From: JAFEDN01 sp963844565
Lineage (GTDB): Bacteria; Pseudomonadota; Gammaproteobacteria; Coxiellales; Coxiellaceae
Assembly: GCA_963844565.1 (NCBI GenBank)
Contig: CAWJON010000002.1
Location: forward strand, 1,054,001-1,118,000
Length of the DNA: 64,000 nt
Direction: 5' to 3'
A model generated the notes under the pieces. It worked only from the letters and a program-made list of their open reading frames with translations. It ran no database searches and was not told the origin of the DNA. Shown one piece after another: positions 34,717 through 42,658 of this stretch. The translations under genes were made by a program, and so were the position numbers. Position 1 is the stretch's first letter, and every line of letters starts with the position of its first letter.

Positions 34717-35898
34717 ATGCGGTCAAATATTACTTTTTTTTCATTCTCGACTAGTTATTTACCTAAAGTTCCAGATCCTATACTAACAGTCGGGAGAGAA
34801 TCTGATTCAAATCATTTTGCCTTCGGTATTGACGGTTTTTTACCTCAGCAGCAAATAGCAAGCGTGCAAGATTTTATTGCAGCTTTGCAAGGTAAATTAC
34901 ATGTGGGAGCAGATAAGAGAACTGTCTTGTTACAACCACTTAACCAAATATTACAGTTTGTTCTGACAAGAATTGATCCTGAAATAAAACTAGCGCTGGT
35001 GAAAAAAGAAAGTTATTTAAGTCGGCTTTTTTCCAACGAAAGCTGGGAAAGTTGGATGGAAAATAAAACGGCATTAGGTAAAATTGTTTTGTCATTTGCT
35101 GATTATTTAGCAAGTACCACCAACGTTGAAGTTTTTTTAAGAACTTTAAATGCTGAGACTATATGTCAAGCTAATGAAGAAGCTGCCTCACTTTTAAAAC
35201 CAACAGTTCCTCGTCGGCTTAATAAAAACCCTGCGGTAGCTTCTTCTTTTTGGGAAAAAATGTGGAGTATATTGATAGCAACCGATAAAAGAATAACTGC
35301 ATTGCTCCCTTTTCCACAAGGAGTTATGGGAGAAGAACAACCGAACTGTGGTAAGGATATAGACTGTTTCACCGATAGTTTAATCAGAGCGACGACTACT
35401 ATGTATTCTCATGCTATGCATTTGGTAGAAAAAGGCGCTATAACGCCTGAAAAAGGTGAATTATATATACAGGGCCTTGATCCGGTGACCGAAAGATTTG
35501 CAGAAATGCATCGCTCAAGAATGGAGGAAAGTAAAAACGATAAGAGCTATGCTCGCGCTAAGGAACTTTTTGATAAATATCAAGCCGATTATAATAAAAA
35601 ATTTTTAGATCGTGAACATCACATGAAAACATTTCCTCCACCTGAATATTTTTTTGATGAAGATAAGCACAGCCCTCCAGACCTTTTTCAAACAACTTCA
35701 GTAATTACCGATGAGACCAGTCAAAAAAAATGTGTGTTCACTTGGCAAGCTATTCAAGGCTATATGAGATGGTCTATTTTCAAAGATGAATGGATTAATC
35801 AACTTGTAGCAGAGGGAACTTATAATTATGACAAAGGAAAAGATAAGCCTACTGTTCCGGCTCGAGAATCCTATCCGACATCTAACTTTTGTAAGTAA
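34717..35898 (+). CDS. Unknown 393-residue protein, paralogue of the next gene
   Basis: The ATG follows an AAGGAG ribosome site. No known family was recognised and no signal peptide is seen. Residues about 85-135 carry IKLALVKKESYLSRLFS, then ESWESWMENKTALGKIV and a following DYL, which align closely with residues about 75-125 of the downstream gene. The C-terminal half is highly charged with predicted helices (MEESKNDKSYARAKELFDKY) and includes many Lys and Glu. Large, soluble, Lys/Glu-rich proteins without relatives in an accessory region of a Legionellales genome are often type IV secretion effectors, but that is inference only. Confidence 0.6.
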   Translation: MRSNITFFSFSTSYLPKVPDPILTVGRESDSNHFAFGIDGFLPQQQIASVQDFIAALQGKLHVGADKRTVLLQPLNQILQFVLTRIDPEIKLALVKKESYLSRLFSNESWESWMENKTALGKIVLSFADYLASTTNVEVFLRTLNAETICQANEEAASLLKPTVPRRLNKNPAVASSFWEKMWSILIATDKRITALLPFPQGVMGEEQPNCGKDIDCFTDSLIRATTTMYSHAMHLVEKGAITPEKGELYIQGLDPVTERFAEMHRSRMEESKNDKSYARAKELFDKYQADYNKKFLDREHHMKTFPPPEYFFDEDKHSPPDLFQTTSVITDETSQKKCVFTWQAIQGYMRWSIFKDEWINQLVAEGTYNYDKGKDKPTVPARESYPTSNFCK

Positions 35899-35913
35899 CA
35901 GGTGAATTCAACC

Positions 35914-37503
35914 ATGAACATAGGATTAACTATTTATAAATTTGAAAACACAATACCACCTCAGTCTCTAATTACCGATATTAAACCAAATACTTATTTT
36001 AACGGCTCATTATTTTTGCTGCAAACGGAAGTCTTTAAAATCCAAGAATTGATCATAAGGTTGCAAGATTATACTAATATATCAACCCAATCACTAAGGC
36101 CTTTGATAAGGTTGTTTTATTTTGTGATGGAAGAAAAAAATATTGAAATAAAAGCAGCTTTGAAAAAAAAAGAAGGTTATTTTCGGCGTTTTTTTTCTAA
36201 AGAAAGTTGGTCAGAGTGGTTAGAGGATAAAACAGCGCTAGGAAAAATAGTCTATTTGTTGGATGATTACCTCAAAAATCCTGCTAAAATTACGCATAAT
36301 TTCGCTGACTTTGATTTGCCTAGCTTAGAGAAAGTTTGCAAGCAGGCTAATATTTTATTAAAAAATATTGCAAAAACTGAACAAAATAATGGAAATCCCA
36401 ATTTTATCTTTAATGGACTACAGCATTTTTTTCTAGGAATAGATAAAAGCTTTTCTTCTATATTTCCGGTAGTAGATGCAAAACATACGCAGGACAATAT
36501 TCAAGGAGCTATTGTAACCGATCCTACAAAAGAGAAAGATTTAGTTCCTTACGAAAAGGTTGATAATAAATTAAAAAGTAAAATGCCTTATAAAGAGGCA
36601 GAAAGTCTTTTTGGAGAACTAGGTTATAAGATTATAGGTGAATCTGCATGCGAATTGATAGAAAAGATACAAGCACAATTGACTAAAAAACAATATGATA
36701 ACCCAGAAGATATTTCTGCTCTTTTGAAAAATTATGAAAGCGTCTGGAAGATTAAAGATATAAAAGCTTGCGTAACTAACTTACATACTCTAGTTGCACA
36801 GCTTGACAGGCAGGTTAGCTCTTTGCCTCTTACTGTGCTACACCCTCTGCCTGGATTATTTCAATATTTGTTTCAGAATAAGGATATATCTCAATTATCT
36901 AGTGATAATTTGCTAAGGTTAGTAACGGTAACTCATAAATTTTCGGTTAATGCTATAAGTAAAATAGGTAACCCTCATGATGATCCTGGGAGAAAAATGT
37001 GTGTTGCTTTTATCGAGTTACTCCTGTTTACTTTTAATCGATTTCCAAAAGAGCCTGAAATTATTGACTCTACTTTAACTAGCGGAAAGCAAATTGTAGA
37101 ATGGAGTAATTGCCTAAATCAGCAACAAAAAAATGAATTTAAAAAAATTGCAAAAAAATTGAAAAATGGTTATCCTGGCGCAAAAGAAACGAACTTGGCA
37201 GCACAATTATATATTACTCTAACCTCAAAATGGTGGTTAATCAGAGTAGGCGCGGAGTTTACAGACGACCTTCCGTCACTAGGACCATTTTTAAACACTG
37301 GTGTAGCTATTGCTTGTGTATTAGCAGCCACATCGTTTTTTTGTGGAATGTTGTGCAATTCGCAAAGACGAAAAGGAAGACAAGCGGATATTTGGAATAA
37401 CATATATAGAGGCAGTGAAGCTGGGCTATTTGGCAGAACGTACTCAAGGCCGCATGTAAGTCAGCAGGCGTTAGTAGAAAATAAATCATTCGAATTTGGT
37501 TAA
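35914..37503 (+). CDS. Unknown 529-residue protein with C-terminal membrane segment
   Basis: The ATG at 35914 has a GGTGA ribosome site at good spacing; a GTG four codons earlier (35902) is possible. The gene starts 15 bp after the preceding gene and is probably in one operon with it. It shares the block IKAALKKKEGYFRRFFSKES and DKTALGKIV with that gene, so the two arose by duplication. Residues about 470-490 (FLNTGVAIACVLAATSFFCG) form one hydrophobic segment followed by a basic stretch, which suggests insertion in a membrane near the C-terminus. The middle is helical and charged. The family was not recognised; an effector role is possible but unproven. Confidence 0.6.
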   Translation: MNIGLTIYKFENTIPPQSLITDIKPNTYFNGSLFLLQTEVFKIQELIIRLQDYTNISTQSLRPLIRLFYFVMEEKNIEIKAALKKKEGYFRRFFSKESWSEWLEDKTALGKIVYLLDDYLKNPAKITHNFADFDLPSLEKVCKQANILLKNIAKTEQNNGNPNFIFNGLQHFFLGIDKSFSSIFPVVDAKHTQDNIQGAIVTDPTKEKDLVPYEKVDNKLKSKMPYKEAESLFGELGYKIIGESACELIEKIQAQLTKKQYDNPEDISALLKNYESVWKIKDIKACVTNLHTLVAQLDRQVSSLPLTVLHPLPGLFQYLFQNKDISQLSSDNLLRLVTVTHKFSVNAISKIGNPHDDPGRKMCVAFIELLLFTFNRFPKEPEIIDSTLTSGKQIVEWSNCLNQQQKNEFKKIAKKLKNGYPGAKETNLAAQLYITLTSKWWLIRVGAEFTDDLPSLGPFLNTGVAIACVLAATSFFCGMLCNSQRRKGRQADIWNNIYRGSEAGLFGRTYSRPHVSQQALVENKSFEFG

Positions 37504-37666
37504 TATATTCGAAGGTAAAGAAAATTTAAGCTCTTCTAATTCAATTAGTGATTCAAATCACGGGTTTGTGATGGCCCATCATTTTTTGATGATAAATTTC
37601 CACGTTGTCCAAATATATTAAAGCGTGTGGTGATAACGGGCTGGGCGGCTTTTATCGAAGAACCTC

Positions 37667-37720
37667 GGTGTCAGGCTTGCAATTTGTCATTCGAAATTGA
37701 CAAATTGCAAGCCTGACACC
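37667..37720. repeat. Perfect 23-bp inverted repeat
   Basis: Arms of 23 bases beginning GGTGTCAGGCTTGCAATTTG pair without mismatch around an 8-base loop (TTCGAAAT). It lies downstream of the 529-residue gene and could stop its transcription, though no T run follows. The preceding 160 bp from the gene's stop hold nothing recognised. The same palindrome recurs shortened at 38728-38759 and as a decayed half at 34531. It abuts an mfd-tail copy. Confidence 0.8.
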
Positions 37721-37733
37721 ATTAATTTTAATT

Positions 37734-37848
37734 TAAAAATTTTCAGCTGCAAGGCGGAAATATCTTGCGATTTAAATTAACCGCTGAAAAACCTGACCAA
37801 CGGATTATATTTTTTACCGAGATAATGAATTCATTGAAGAAAAATTAG
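37734..37848 (+). pseudogene. Duplicated 3' end of mfd, copy 2
   Basis: This starts at AAAAATTTTCAGCTGCAAGG, inside the mfd tail, and runs to SLKKN then TAG. It matches copy 1 at 34255-34425 in its last part better than mfd itself, with a continuation TTGCTACAAAAGTTGTCAAG shared with copy 3. The frame is open but has no start codon. Confidence 0.85.
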
Positions 37849-37929
37849 TTGCTACAAAAGTTGTCAAGGATATTGAGATCATGTTAGTATAAACTATTAT
37901 TATCATCGGGTATTAGAGGTTAAAAATCT

Positions 37930-38721
37930 ATGCGTGGAAAAAAACTAACTTTTATTTTTGATGTTGATGGGACATTAACCCAGTATTCCGGTAGAGAAAC
38001 TATCGATCTATTTGGTAATAATCAAGAGCAACAGTTGGAAGCAGTTACAGATGGAACTTTAGCCCTAACACCCAACGTAGGGAAGATGTTTAAAGAAATA
38101 CTTGCTGATAAAAATTGTGATTTGATTATCTCTTCGCAAGGTTACCTGGATGTGATCAAGCAACTATTAACAACTGCTGGGTTAAGCCAAGAACAAATCG
38201 CCAAAATTACTATTTATGATAAAGAGTCCAACTATAAGTTTGGTGTAGAAGTCTCTGGCGGCGACTCCGGAGAGTTTAGCAATGCTAAACTCTACAAAAT
38301 CCGCGATATCATTCATAAATGTAATAGTGCCGACAATGCTGTAGTTCTTTTTGATGATGACAAATACGTGACCGACAGAACAGCTGGTAAGATCAAAGAT
38401 ACTTTCAAAAAGACGTTTGATTCAGACTTGGTCTGCACGGTTGAAACAATACACGCTCCGTCAGGGAAATTTGATTGGTCTGCTGGAGGTGAGCATTATT
38501 TAAAAGTCAACTCACTTAGAGCAAAAGCTGCAGCATCGGAAGCTAAGCTGTCTCCCATCTGTGATGAAAAAGGTTTTAAAAAGCCCCCTTCTATTACTTC
38601 ATCGGGTTTAGATGTATTTACTGAATGTCAGAGGAGTAGAACTGGCAATATGACATCTGCTGACAGTAGCAAAGTTACAAACCCCTCCCCCTCCCCGTCT
38701 CCATCATCATCTCAAGGGTAA
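37930..38721 (+). CDS. HAD-like phosphatase with Ser/Pro tail
   Basis: A 263-residue protein with HAD motif I FIFDVDGTLT at residues 8-17, motif II LIISSQG near 62 and a late acidic motif VVLFDDDKYVTD near 138, consistent with a phosphohydrolase. A Lys for motif III is probably in SNYKFG near 99. The last 70 residues are low-complexity, rich in Ser, Thr and Pro (SPSPSPSSS). It lies between two mfd-tail copies and is followed by a hairpin. HAD-like proteins occur among Legionella effectors, but the target here is unknown. The start has a moderately placed GAGG. Confidence 0.7.
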   Translation: MRGKKLTFIFDVDGTLTQYSGRETIDLFGNNQEQQLEAVTDGTLALTPNVGKMFKEILADKNCDLIISSQGYLDVIKQLLTTAGLSQEQIAKITIYDKESNYKFGVEVSGGDSGEFSNAKLYKIRDIIHKCNSADNAVVLFDDDKYVTDRTAGKIKDTFKKTFDSDLVCTVETIHAPSGKFDWSAGGEHYLKVNSLRAKAAASEAKLSPICDEKGFKKPPSITSSGLDVFTECQRSRTGNMTSADSSKVTNPSPSPSPSSSQG

Positions 38722-38727
38722 GACCTC

Positions 38728-38759
38728 GGTGTCAGGCTTGCAATTACAAGCCTGACACC
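38728..38759 (+). terminator. 13-bp stem-loop after the HAD-like gene
   Basis: GGTGTCAGGCTTG pairs perfectly with CAAGCCTGACACC around CAATTA, starting six bases after the stop codon. It is a shortened version of the 23-bp palindrome at 37667. It is placed like a terminator, but no T run follows, so it may instead protect the mRNA 3' end or simply be a repeat. Confidence 0.5.
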
Positions 38760-38766
38760 ATTAGCT

Positions 38767-38834
38767 TTCATTGAAGAAAAATTAGTTGCTACAAAAGTTT
38801 TCAAGAACATTGAGCTCATGTTAGTACAAAGTAT
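38767..38834 (+). repeat. Fragment of the duplicated mfd tail and downstream, copy 3
   Basis: About 68 bp (TTCATTGAAGAAAAATTAGT onward) match 37830-37899 with only a few changes. It holds the last codons of the duplicated mfd tail and about 50 bp beyond it. As at copy 2, it follows the GGTGTCAGGCTTG palindrome directly, so palindrome plus mfd tail form a repeated unit. Confidence 0.75.
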
Positions 38835-38835
38835 T

Positions 38836-38863
38836 TTGAATTAGAGGAATTATTTTGTATAAT
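38836..38863 (+). promoter_or_regulatory. Sigma-70 type promoter of the exported-protein gene
   Basis: A -35 TTGAAT (38836-38841) and a consensus -10 TATAAT (38858-38863) are separated by 16 bp. It lies about 70 bp upstream of the next ATG, just beyond the mfd-tail fragment. Confidence 0.55.
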
Positions 38864-38934
38864 ATAGTATACTTTTACACTAAGAGTTCAAGAAAATGGG
38901 AATTGCTGTAAGCAATTATAAGAGGGTGAAATAT

Positions 38935-39345
38935 ATGAAAAAATTTTTAGTGACTTCTTGCATGGCCCTGATTTCCCTTTCTACATTTACTTTAGCCTGG
39001 GCTGCACAGGAACCAATGCATTTTGAATTCAGTATGGAGGGTCATCCCCCTGGCTACGGCTACTATTATGTGACACTAAACCAAACGTTTGGTGTTATGG
39101 TTCCCTCGACTACAGGGGTAATGGTGGATGTTCCCTTTACCATGCATGACATGATAATGACTTACACAGGGCCTCCTCGCTGCAATTATATACCGTTGCA
39201 TTTAGAGAATACCAGTTGTAAAGGAGCAACATTTGGACGTAACCAGACGATGCTTGTTAGTGCGCACTTTCGAGTTGATGCTGGGGATCCCTGTTCTATC
39301 ACCGTTGATTATCTACGCTGTGACGTTACCAATAAAAGTAAATAA
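38935..39345 (+). CDS. Small exported protein of unknown function
   Basis: The internal ATG at 38935 (MKKFLVTSCM) is preferred because it starts a clear signal peptide with likely cleavage after TLAWA near residue 23. The frame extends 13 codons upstream without a signal. The mature part is about 113 residues, mostly beta-like, with several Met, Tyr and Pro and at least four Cys (PRCNY, TSCKG, DPCSI, LRCDV), suggesting two disulfides in the periplasm or outside. The family was not recognised. It has its own promoter and lies convergent to phoR. Confidence 0.65.
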   Translation: MKKFLVTSCMALISLSTFTLAWAAQEPMHFEFSMEGHPPGYGYYYVTLNQTFGVMVPSTTGVMVDVPFTMHDMIMTYTGPPRCNYIPLHLENTSCKGATFGRNQTMLVSAHFRVDAGDPCSITVDYLRCDVTNKSK

Positions 39346-39403
39346 TCAAAAATAATCCATGGAAGAGCTGGTGTCAAAAACGAGAGATGAAGCCACGCTT
39401 TAT

Positions 39404-40180
39404 TCAGCGGGAATGGCTGATAGTAATTCTTTCGGAGGGGAAAATACAGGTGAAAGTACTTCCCTTTTTCAGCTGGCTTTCAATGGCCAACTCACCGTTA
39501 TGATTCAGTAAGATATGTTTGACAATAGCTAAGCCTAGCCCTGTGCCGCCGCTTTCGCGGGAGCGTGCTTTGTCTACTCGATAAAATCTTTCAGTAATTC
39601 TTGGAATTTGTTTTTTTGAAATACCAATGCCAGTATCAATGACACGAAAAATTCCAGTATTATTTTCTTCATACCATTGAATGGTAATGCGCCCTTTTGC
39701 AGGGGTATATTTAATTGCATTGACAATGATATTTGAAAATAAACTTTTTAATTCATTTTCCGCGCCATCCAGGAATAAATTAGGATCTGCTTTTAAAGTA
39801 AATTTGTGATTCTTTTTACCGCTGATGTTTTGGGCTTCAAGCAGCAAAATTTTTAACATTTTACTGATGGGAATTTGTTTCTTTTCTTTTATGGTGTATT
39901 CTTCGCCTTCTAAAGCAGAAAGTGTCAATAAATCTTCAATAATATTGGACATACGTATACTGTGGTGAAACATTTGTTCAAATATGGCTTGATGGGTAGG
40001 ATCAGTTTTATGCTGTATCAAAGTTTCTAAATAGCCTTGGATGACCGTGAGCGGTGTTCTTAACTCATGCGAGATATTCGCCACAAAATCTCTACGCATT
40101 ATTTCTAGATGTTGTATGTGATCTTGGATTGATCTGGGCAAGTGAGTTATTTTTTTCTTAAATGGTTTTTTAATTTTCAT
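39404..40180 (-). CDS. phoR: PhoR-like sensor histidine kinase lacking membrane and sensor domains
   Basis: The kinase partner of PhoB, expected to control phosphate starvation genes. HisKA has FVANISHELRTPLTVIQGYL with the phosphorylated His near residue 40. The ATPase domain shows VNAIKYTPAKG, DTGIGIS and GGTGLGLA. It is only 258 residues (266 from an upstream start at 40204); E. coli PhoR is about 430, with membrane segments and a PAS domain, all missing here. The ATG at 40180 overlaps phoB by 11 bp. Without a membrane anchor it would be cytoplasmic. A 360-bp part of this gene is duplicated at 33893-34252. Confidence 0.88.
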   Translation of the reverse strand: MKIKKPFKKKITHLPRSIQDHIQHLEIMRRDFVANISHELRTPLTVIQGYLETLIQHKTDPTHQAIFEQMFHHSIRMSNIIEDLLTLSALEGEEYTIKEKKQIPISKMLKILLLEAQNISGKKNHKFTLKADPNLFLDGAENELKSLFSNIIVNAIKYTPAKGRITIQWYEENNTGIFRVIDTGIGISKKQIPRITERFYRVDKARSRESGGTGLGLAIVKHILLNHNGELAIESQLKKGSTFTCIFPSERITISHSR

Positions 40181-40865
40181 CTTTCGTGAATAAATATCCA
40201 ACACTACGAATGGTTTTGATTCGATCTACACCGCCATAAGGTTTAAGTTTACTGCGTAGACGTTTAACTTGAACATCAACAGTACGCTCATTTATGTAGC
40301 TATCTACCCCCCAAATATAAGAGAGTAATTGATCTCGGCTATAAACTTTATTGGGATGAGTCATAAAAAAATGTAATAGTTTATATTCTAAAGGCATGAG
40401 ATCAATGTTTTTCCCTTGTACACTGAACAGTTGTTTACTTAAATTCAGTTTCAATTGACCCATAATGATTTCATCATTAGCGATCATCAATAATCCACGA
40501 CGTAAAATTGCCTTAATTCTCGCCTTCAACTCAGCCGGGGAAAAGGGTTTGGTAATATAATCGTCGGCGCCCGCTAAAAGCGCTTGGATTTTTTGAGTTT
40601 CTTCGGCGTTGGCAGTCAACATAATGATTGGAATATTTTTGTATAATTCCTTTTCTTTAATCCATTTTATAAAATCAATGCCGCTTTTTCCGGGGAGCAT
40701 CCAGTCTAAAACAATCAAATTGGGTATGTTTTGTGACAGTAAACGCATTGCTTCAGGGACTGAAAAGACAGGGAATATGTCATAATCAGCCGTCGGAAGA
40801 GCAAATTTTAGCATGTCTTGAATGCATTGCTCGTCCTCTATTATAAGGAGAGAAATCTTTTTCAT
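40170..40865 (-). CDS. phoB: Response regulator PhoB-like (OmpR family)
   Basis: The receiver domain has EDE near residue 10, the phosphorylated Asp in LIVLDWMLPGKSG near 54, and ADDYITKPF with the conserved Lys near 105. The C-terminal winged helix shows MPLEYKLLHFFMTHPN, NERTVDVQVKRLRSKL and IRSVGYLF. The length of 231 residues is typical of PhoB. It lies 28 bp after rlmB and overlaps phoR, so rlmB-phoB-phoR are likely one transcript. Confidence 0.92.
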   Translation of the reverse strand: MKKISLLIIEDEQCIQDMLKFALPTADYDIFPVFSVPEAMRLLSQNIPNLIVLDWMLPGKSGIDFIKWIKEKELYKNIPIIMLTANAEETQKIQALLAGADDYITKPFSPAELKARIKAILRRGLLMIANDEIIMGQLKLNLSKQLFSVQGKNIDLMPLEYKLLHFFMTHPNKVYSRDQLLSYIWGVDSYINERTVDVQVKRLRSKLKPYGGVDRIKTIRSVGYLFTKDEN

Positions 40866-40893
40866 ATTGTATTCATTATACCATGGTTATGTG

Positions 40894-41646
40894 TCATTTT
40901 GATGACACTCGTCTGATAATCTTATTAATTTCATATAAGCCAATAGCGGTGGCAATGGATACATTTAGACTTTCTACAGTGCCATACATAGGGATACAAA
41001 CCTGTAGATCGCATTGTTCACGGGTCAGCCGACGCATTCCCTGCCCTTCTCCTCCCATGACTAAACCCACGCGTTGAGACAATTGAATCTCCTGAATCAG
41101 TGTGGGAGCTTGGGCATCCATGCCGATTATTTCAACTCCTGACTCCTTTGTTTGACGTAAAGTTCGGGCCAAATTAGTAACCTGGACAAAAGGCGTATGT
41201 ACCGTTGCCCCGCAAGCGGTTTTATGGACAACTTCGGTGAGCCCACAGGCTCGATCTCTCGGAGCGATGACAGCATCGACCCCCATAGCGTTTGCGCTAC
41301 GCAGGATTGCACCTAGGTTATGAGGATCTTGAACCCCATCTAAAAAGAGTAAGAGTAGATTGGACTTTAATAATAAGTCCTCTAAAAATGACTCGGATTT
41401 AGCGGCAATGCTACTACATTCGAGCGCAAACCCTTGATGATTGTCTGTTCCCAAAATTGCATCCATCTCCTTACGACTTAGATATAAGGTGTTGATTTTA
41501 TTTGTTTTTAATTCATCTTGAATTTCTTGTAATCGTTTATCTACTCTCGATTCTTGGAGCAAGCACCTAAGGATTCGATAAGGCCGTTTGGCGATGAATT
41601 CTTTAACTGATTGATATCCAATAATAAATTCTGTTTTTTGCTGCAT
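40894..41646 (-). CDS. rlmB: 23S rRNA (guanosine-2251-2'-O)-methyltransferase
   Basis: A SPOUT methyltransferase that modifies G2251 in the ribosomal P loop. An N-terminal substrate-binding domain ends near residue 75 (DNHQGFALEC). The catalytic domain shows LDGVQDPHNLGAILRSANAMG near 100, VMGGEGQGMRRL near 195 and IPMYGTVESLNVSIATAIGL near 217. The length of 250 residues is normal. The start has an AAGGTG ribosome site. Confidence 0.95.
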   Translation of the reverse strand: MQQKTEFIIGYQSVKEFIAKRPYRILRCLLQESRVDKRLQEIQDELKTNKINTLYLSRKEMDAILGTDNHQGFALECSSIAAKSESFLEDLLLKSNLLLLFLDGVQDPHNLGAILRSANAMGVDAVIAPRDRACGLTEVVHKTACGATVHTPFVQVTNLARTLRQTKESGVEIIGMDAQAPTLIQEIQLSQRVGLVMGGEGQGMRRLTREQCDLQVCIPMYGTVESLNVSIATAIGLYEINKIIRRVSSK

Positions 41647-41693
41647 ATATTCACCTTGAGTAAGAAATAAACCACTTTAAATAGCAGTTAGGC

Positions 41694-41722
41694 TTGACAA
41701 TTTGTAGGAAATAGTACATAAT
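41694..41722 (+). promoter_or_regulatory. Near-consensus sigma-70 promoter
   Basis: A perfect -35 TTGACA (41694-41699) is followed 17 bp later by CATAAT (41717-41722), a five-of-six match to the -10. It faces the L,D-transpeptidase-like gene and implies a leader of about 115 bases before its ATG. It is the strongest promoter seen in the window. Confidence 0.75.
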
Positions 41723-41844
41723 GCCTATTCAATACATTAAGTACAACAGCTAAAGCTGTTAATTCAATGTATAGCCAGGAAAATCGGCAGGTTTTCTCCA
41801 GGGTGTGGAGAGCTTTAAAACTCATTCACTACCCTGAGGTAAAC

Positions 41845-42555
41845 ATGAAAAAATGCTTTGTTCATTTGCTAGCCCTGAGCGCTTTATTCGCATCAACTTA
41901 TGGCTTAGCGAACAACCCTGCGAATTTGCCGTCATCTGAATATACACAAATTGTTAATAGCGCTGCTCATGATACCAATTTAAGTGCCCAAGCGGTAGAA
42001 ACCGCTTTGAAGGGCTATCAATGGGCTTTACATAACAACAAAGTCAATAATAAAAATATTTTAACCATTGTCGATTTTACCGTCTCTTCTGCAGCGCCAA
42101 GGATGTATGTGTTTAATATAAAAAGTGGTGAAGTATTGATGTCTTTGTACGTTACTCACGGTAAAAACTCAGGTACTGGCAAGTATGCTACTAGTTTTTC
42201 AAATAAAACTAATTCTTTAATGTCGAGTTTGGGTGTCTATGTAACTGAAAATACCTATATTGGCAAACATGGTTTCTCCTTGCGAATTAACGGGCTTGAG
42301 AAAAGCAACAATAATGCCTTAAAACGTGCAGTGGTTGTTCATGCTGCAAATTATGCGACTCCTGAATATATACAGCAAAAAGGTAAGGCTGGAAATAGTT
42401 GGGGATGTTTTGCCGTGAATCCGAAACAGCTTAAACTGTTGGTGAACTATATTAAAGACGGTACGGTTCTCTATGCTTACGGCCAGTCTAAAGAATATGC
42501 CGCTACATCCCAGATTTTTACTGTGGCGGAAAATGAGGAACAACCCAGCGCCTAA
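41845..42555 (+). CDS. Murein L,D-transpeptidase catalytic-domain protein (YkuD_2 type)
   Basis: The ATG at 41845 follows GAGGT and opens a signal peptide (MKKCFVHLLALSALFAS) with cleavage near residue 22; the frame extends 26 codons upstream without such features. The protein has VVVHAANYATP near residue 170 and SWGCFAVNP near 192, the His and Cys of the L,D-transpeptidase active site in the PF13645-like group. It probably acts on peptidoglycan in the periplasm. The length of 236 residues fits. A strong promoter lies upstream. Confidence 0.85.
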   Translation: MKKCFVHLLALSALFASTYGLANNPANLPSSEYTQIVNSAAHDTNLSAQAVETALKGYQWALHNNKVNNKNILTIVDFTVSSAAPRMYVFNIKSGEVLMSLYVTHGKNSGTGKYATSFSNKTNSLMSSLGVYVTENTYIGKHGFSLRINGLEKSNNNALKRAVVVHAANYATPEYIQQKGKAGNSWGCFAVNPKQLKLLVNYIKDGTVLYAYGQSKEYAATSQIFTVAENEEQPSA

Positions 42556-42598
42556 AATATCGCTGCCTATACTGCGTTAACTAAAAGTTTCAGTGCGT

Positions 42599-42626
42599 TT
42601 GCTATAAGAAAAAGTTGCAGTATAAT
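42599..42626 (+). promoter_or_regulatory. Probable sigma-70 promoter for the Mth938-like gene and nadE
   Basis: TTGCTA (42599-42604) and a consensus TATAAT (42621-42626) are 16 bp apart, with the next ATG about 32 bp downstream. Confidence 0.5.
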
Positions 42627-42658
42627 CGGCAATACGATTCCTTATAAAGGATGCATTC

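Noticed and set aside
39397..39409. GCTTTATTCAGCG at the end of phoR, resembling the outer arm of the structured repeat
   Set aside because: Only 13 bases match and neither the adjoining CATCCGCC nor a second arm is present; it may be chance or a remnant, and cannot be supported.
32369..39872. Integrative element with attachment sites at the mfd end
   Set aside because: No integrase, recombinase or transfer gene is seen, so only the duplication itself is reported and the mechanism is left open.
41723..41844. Possible riboswitch in the 120-base leader of the L,D-transpeptidase-like gene
   Set aside because: Only one short hairpin (AACAGC/GCTGTT) is visible and no known riboswitch core was recognised.
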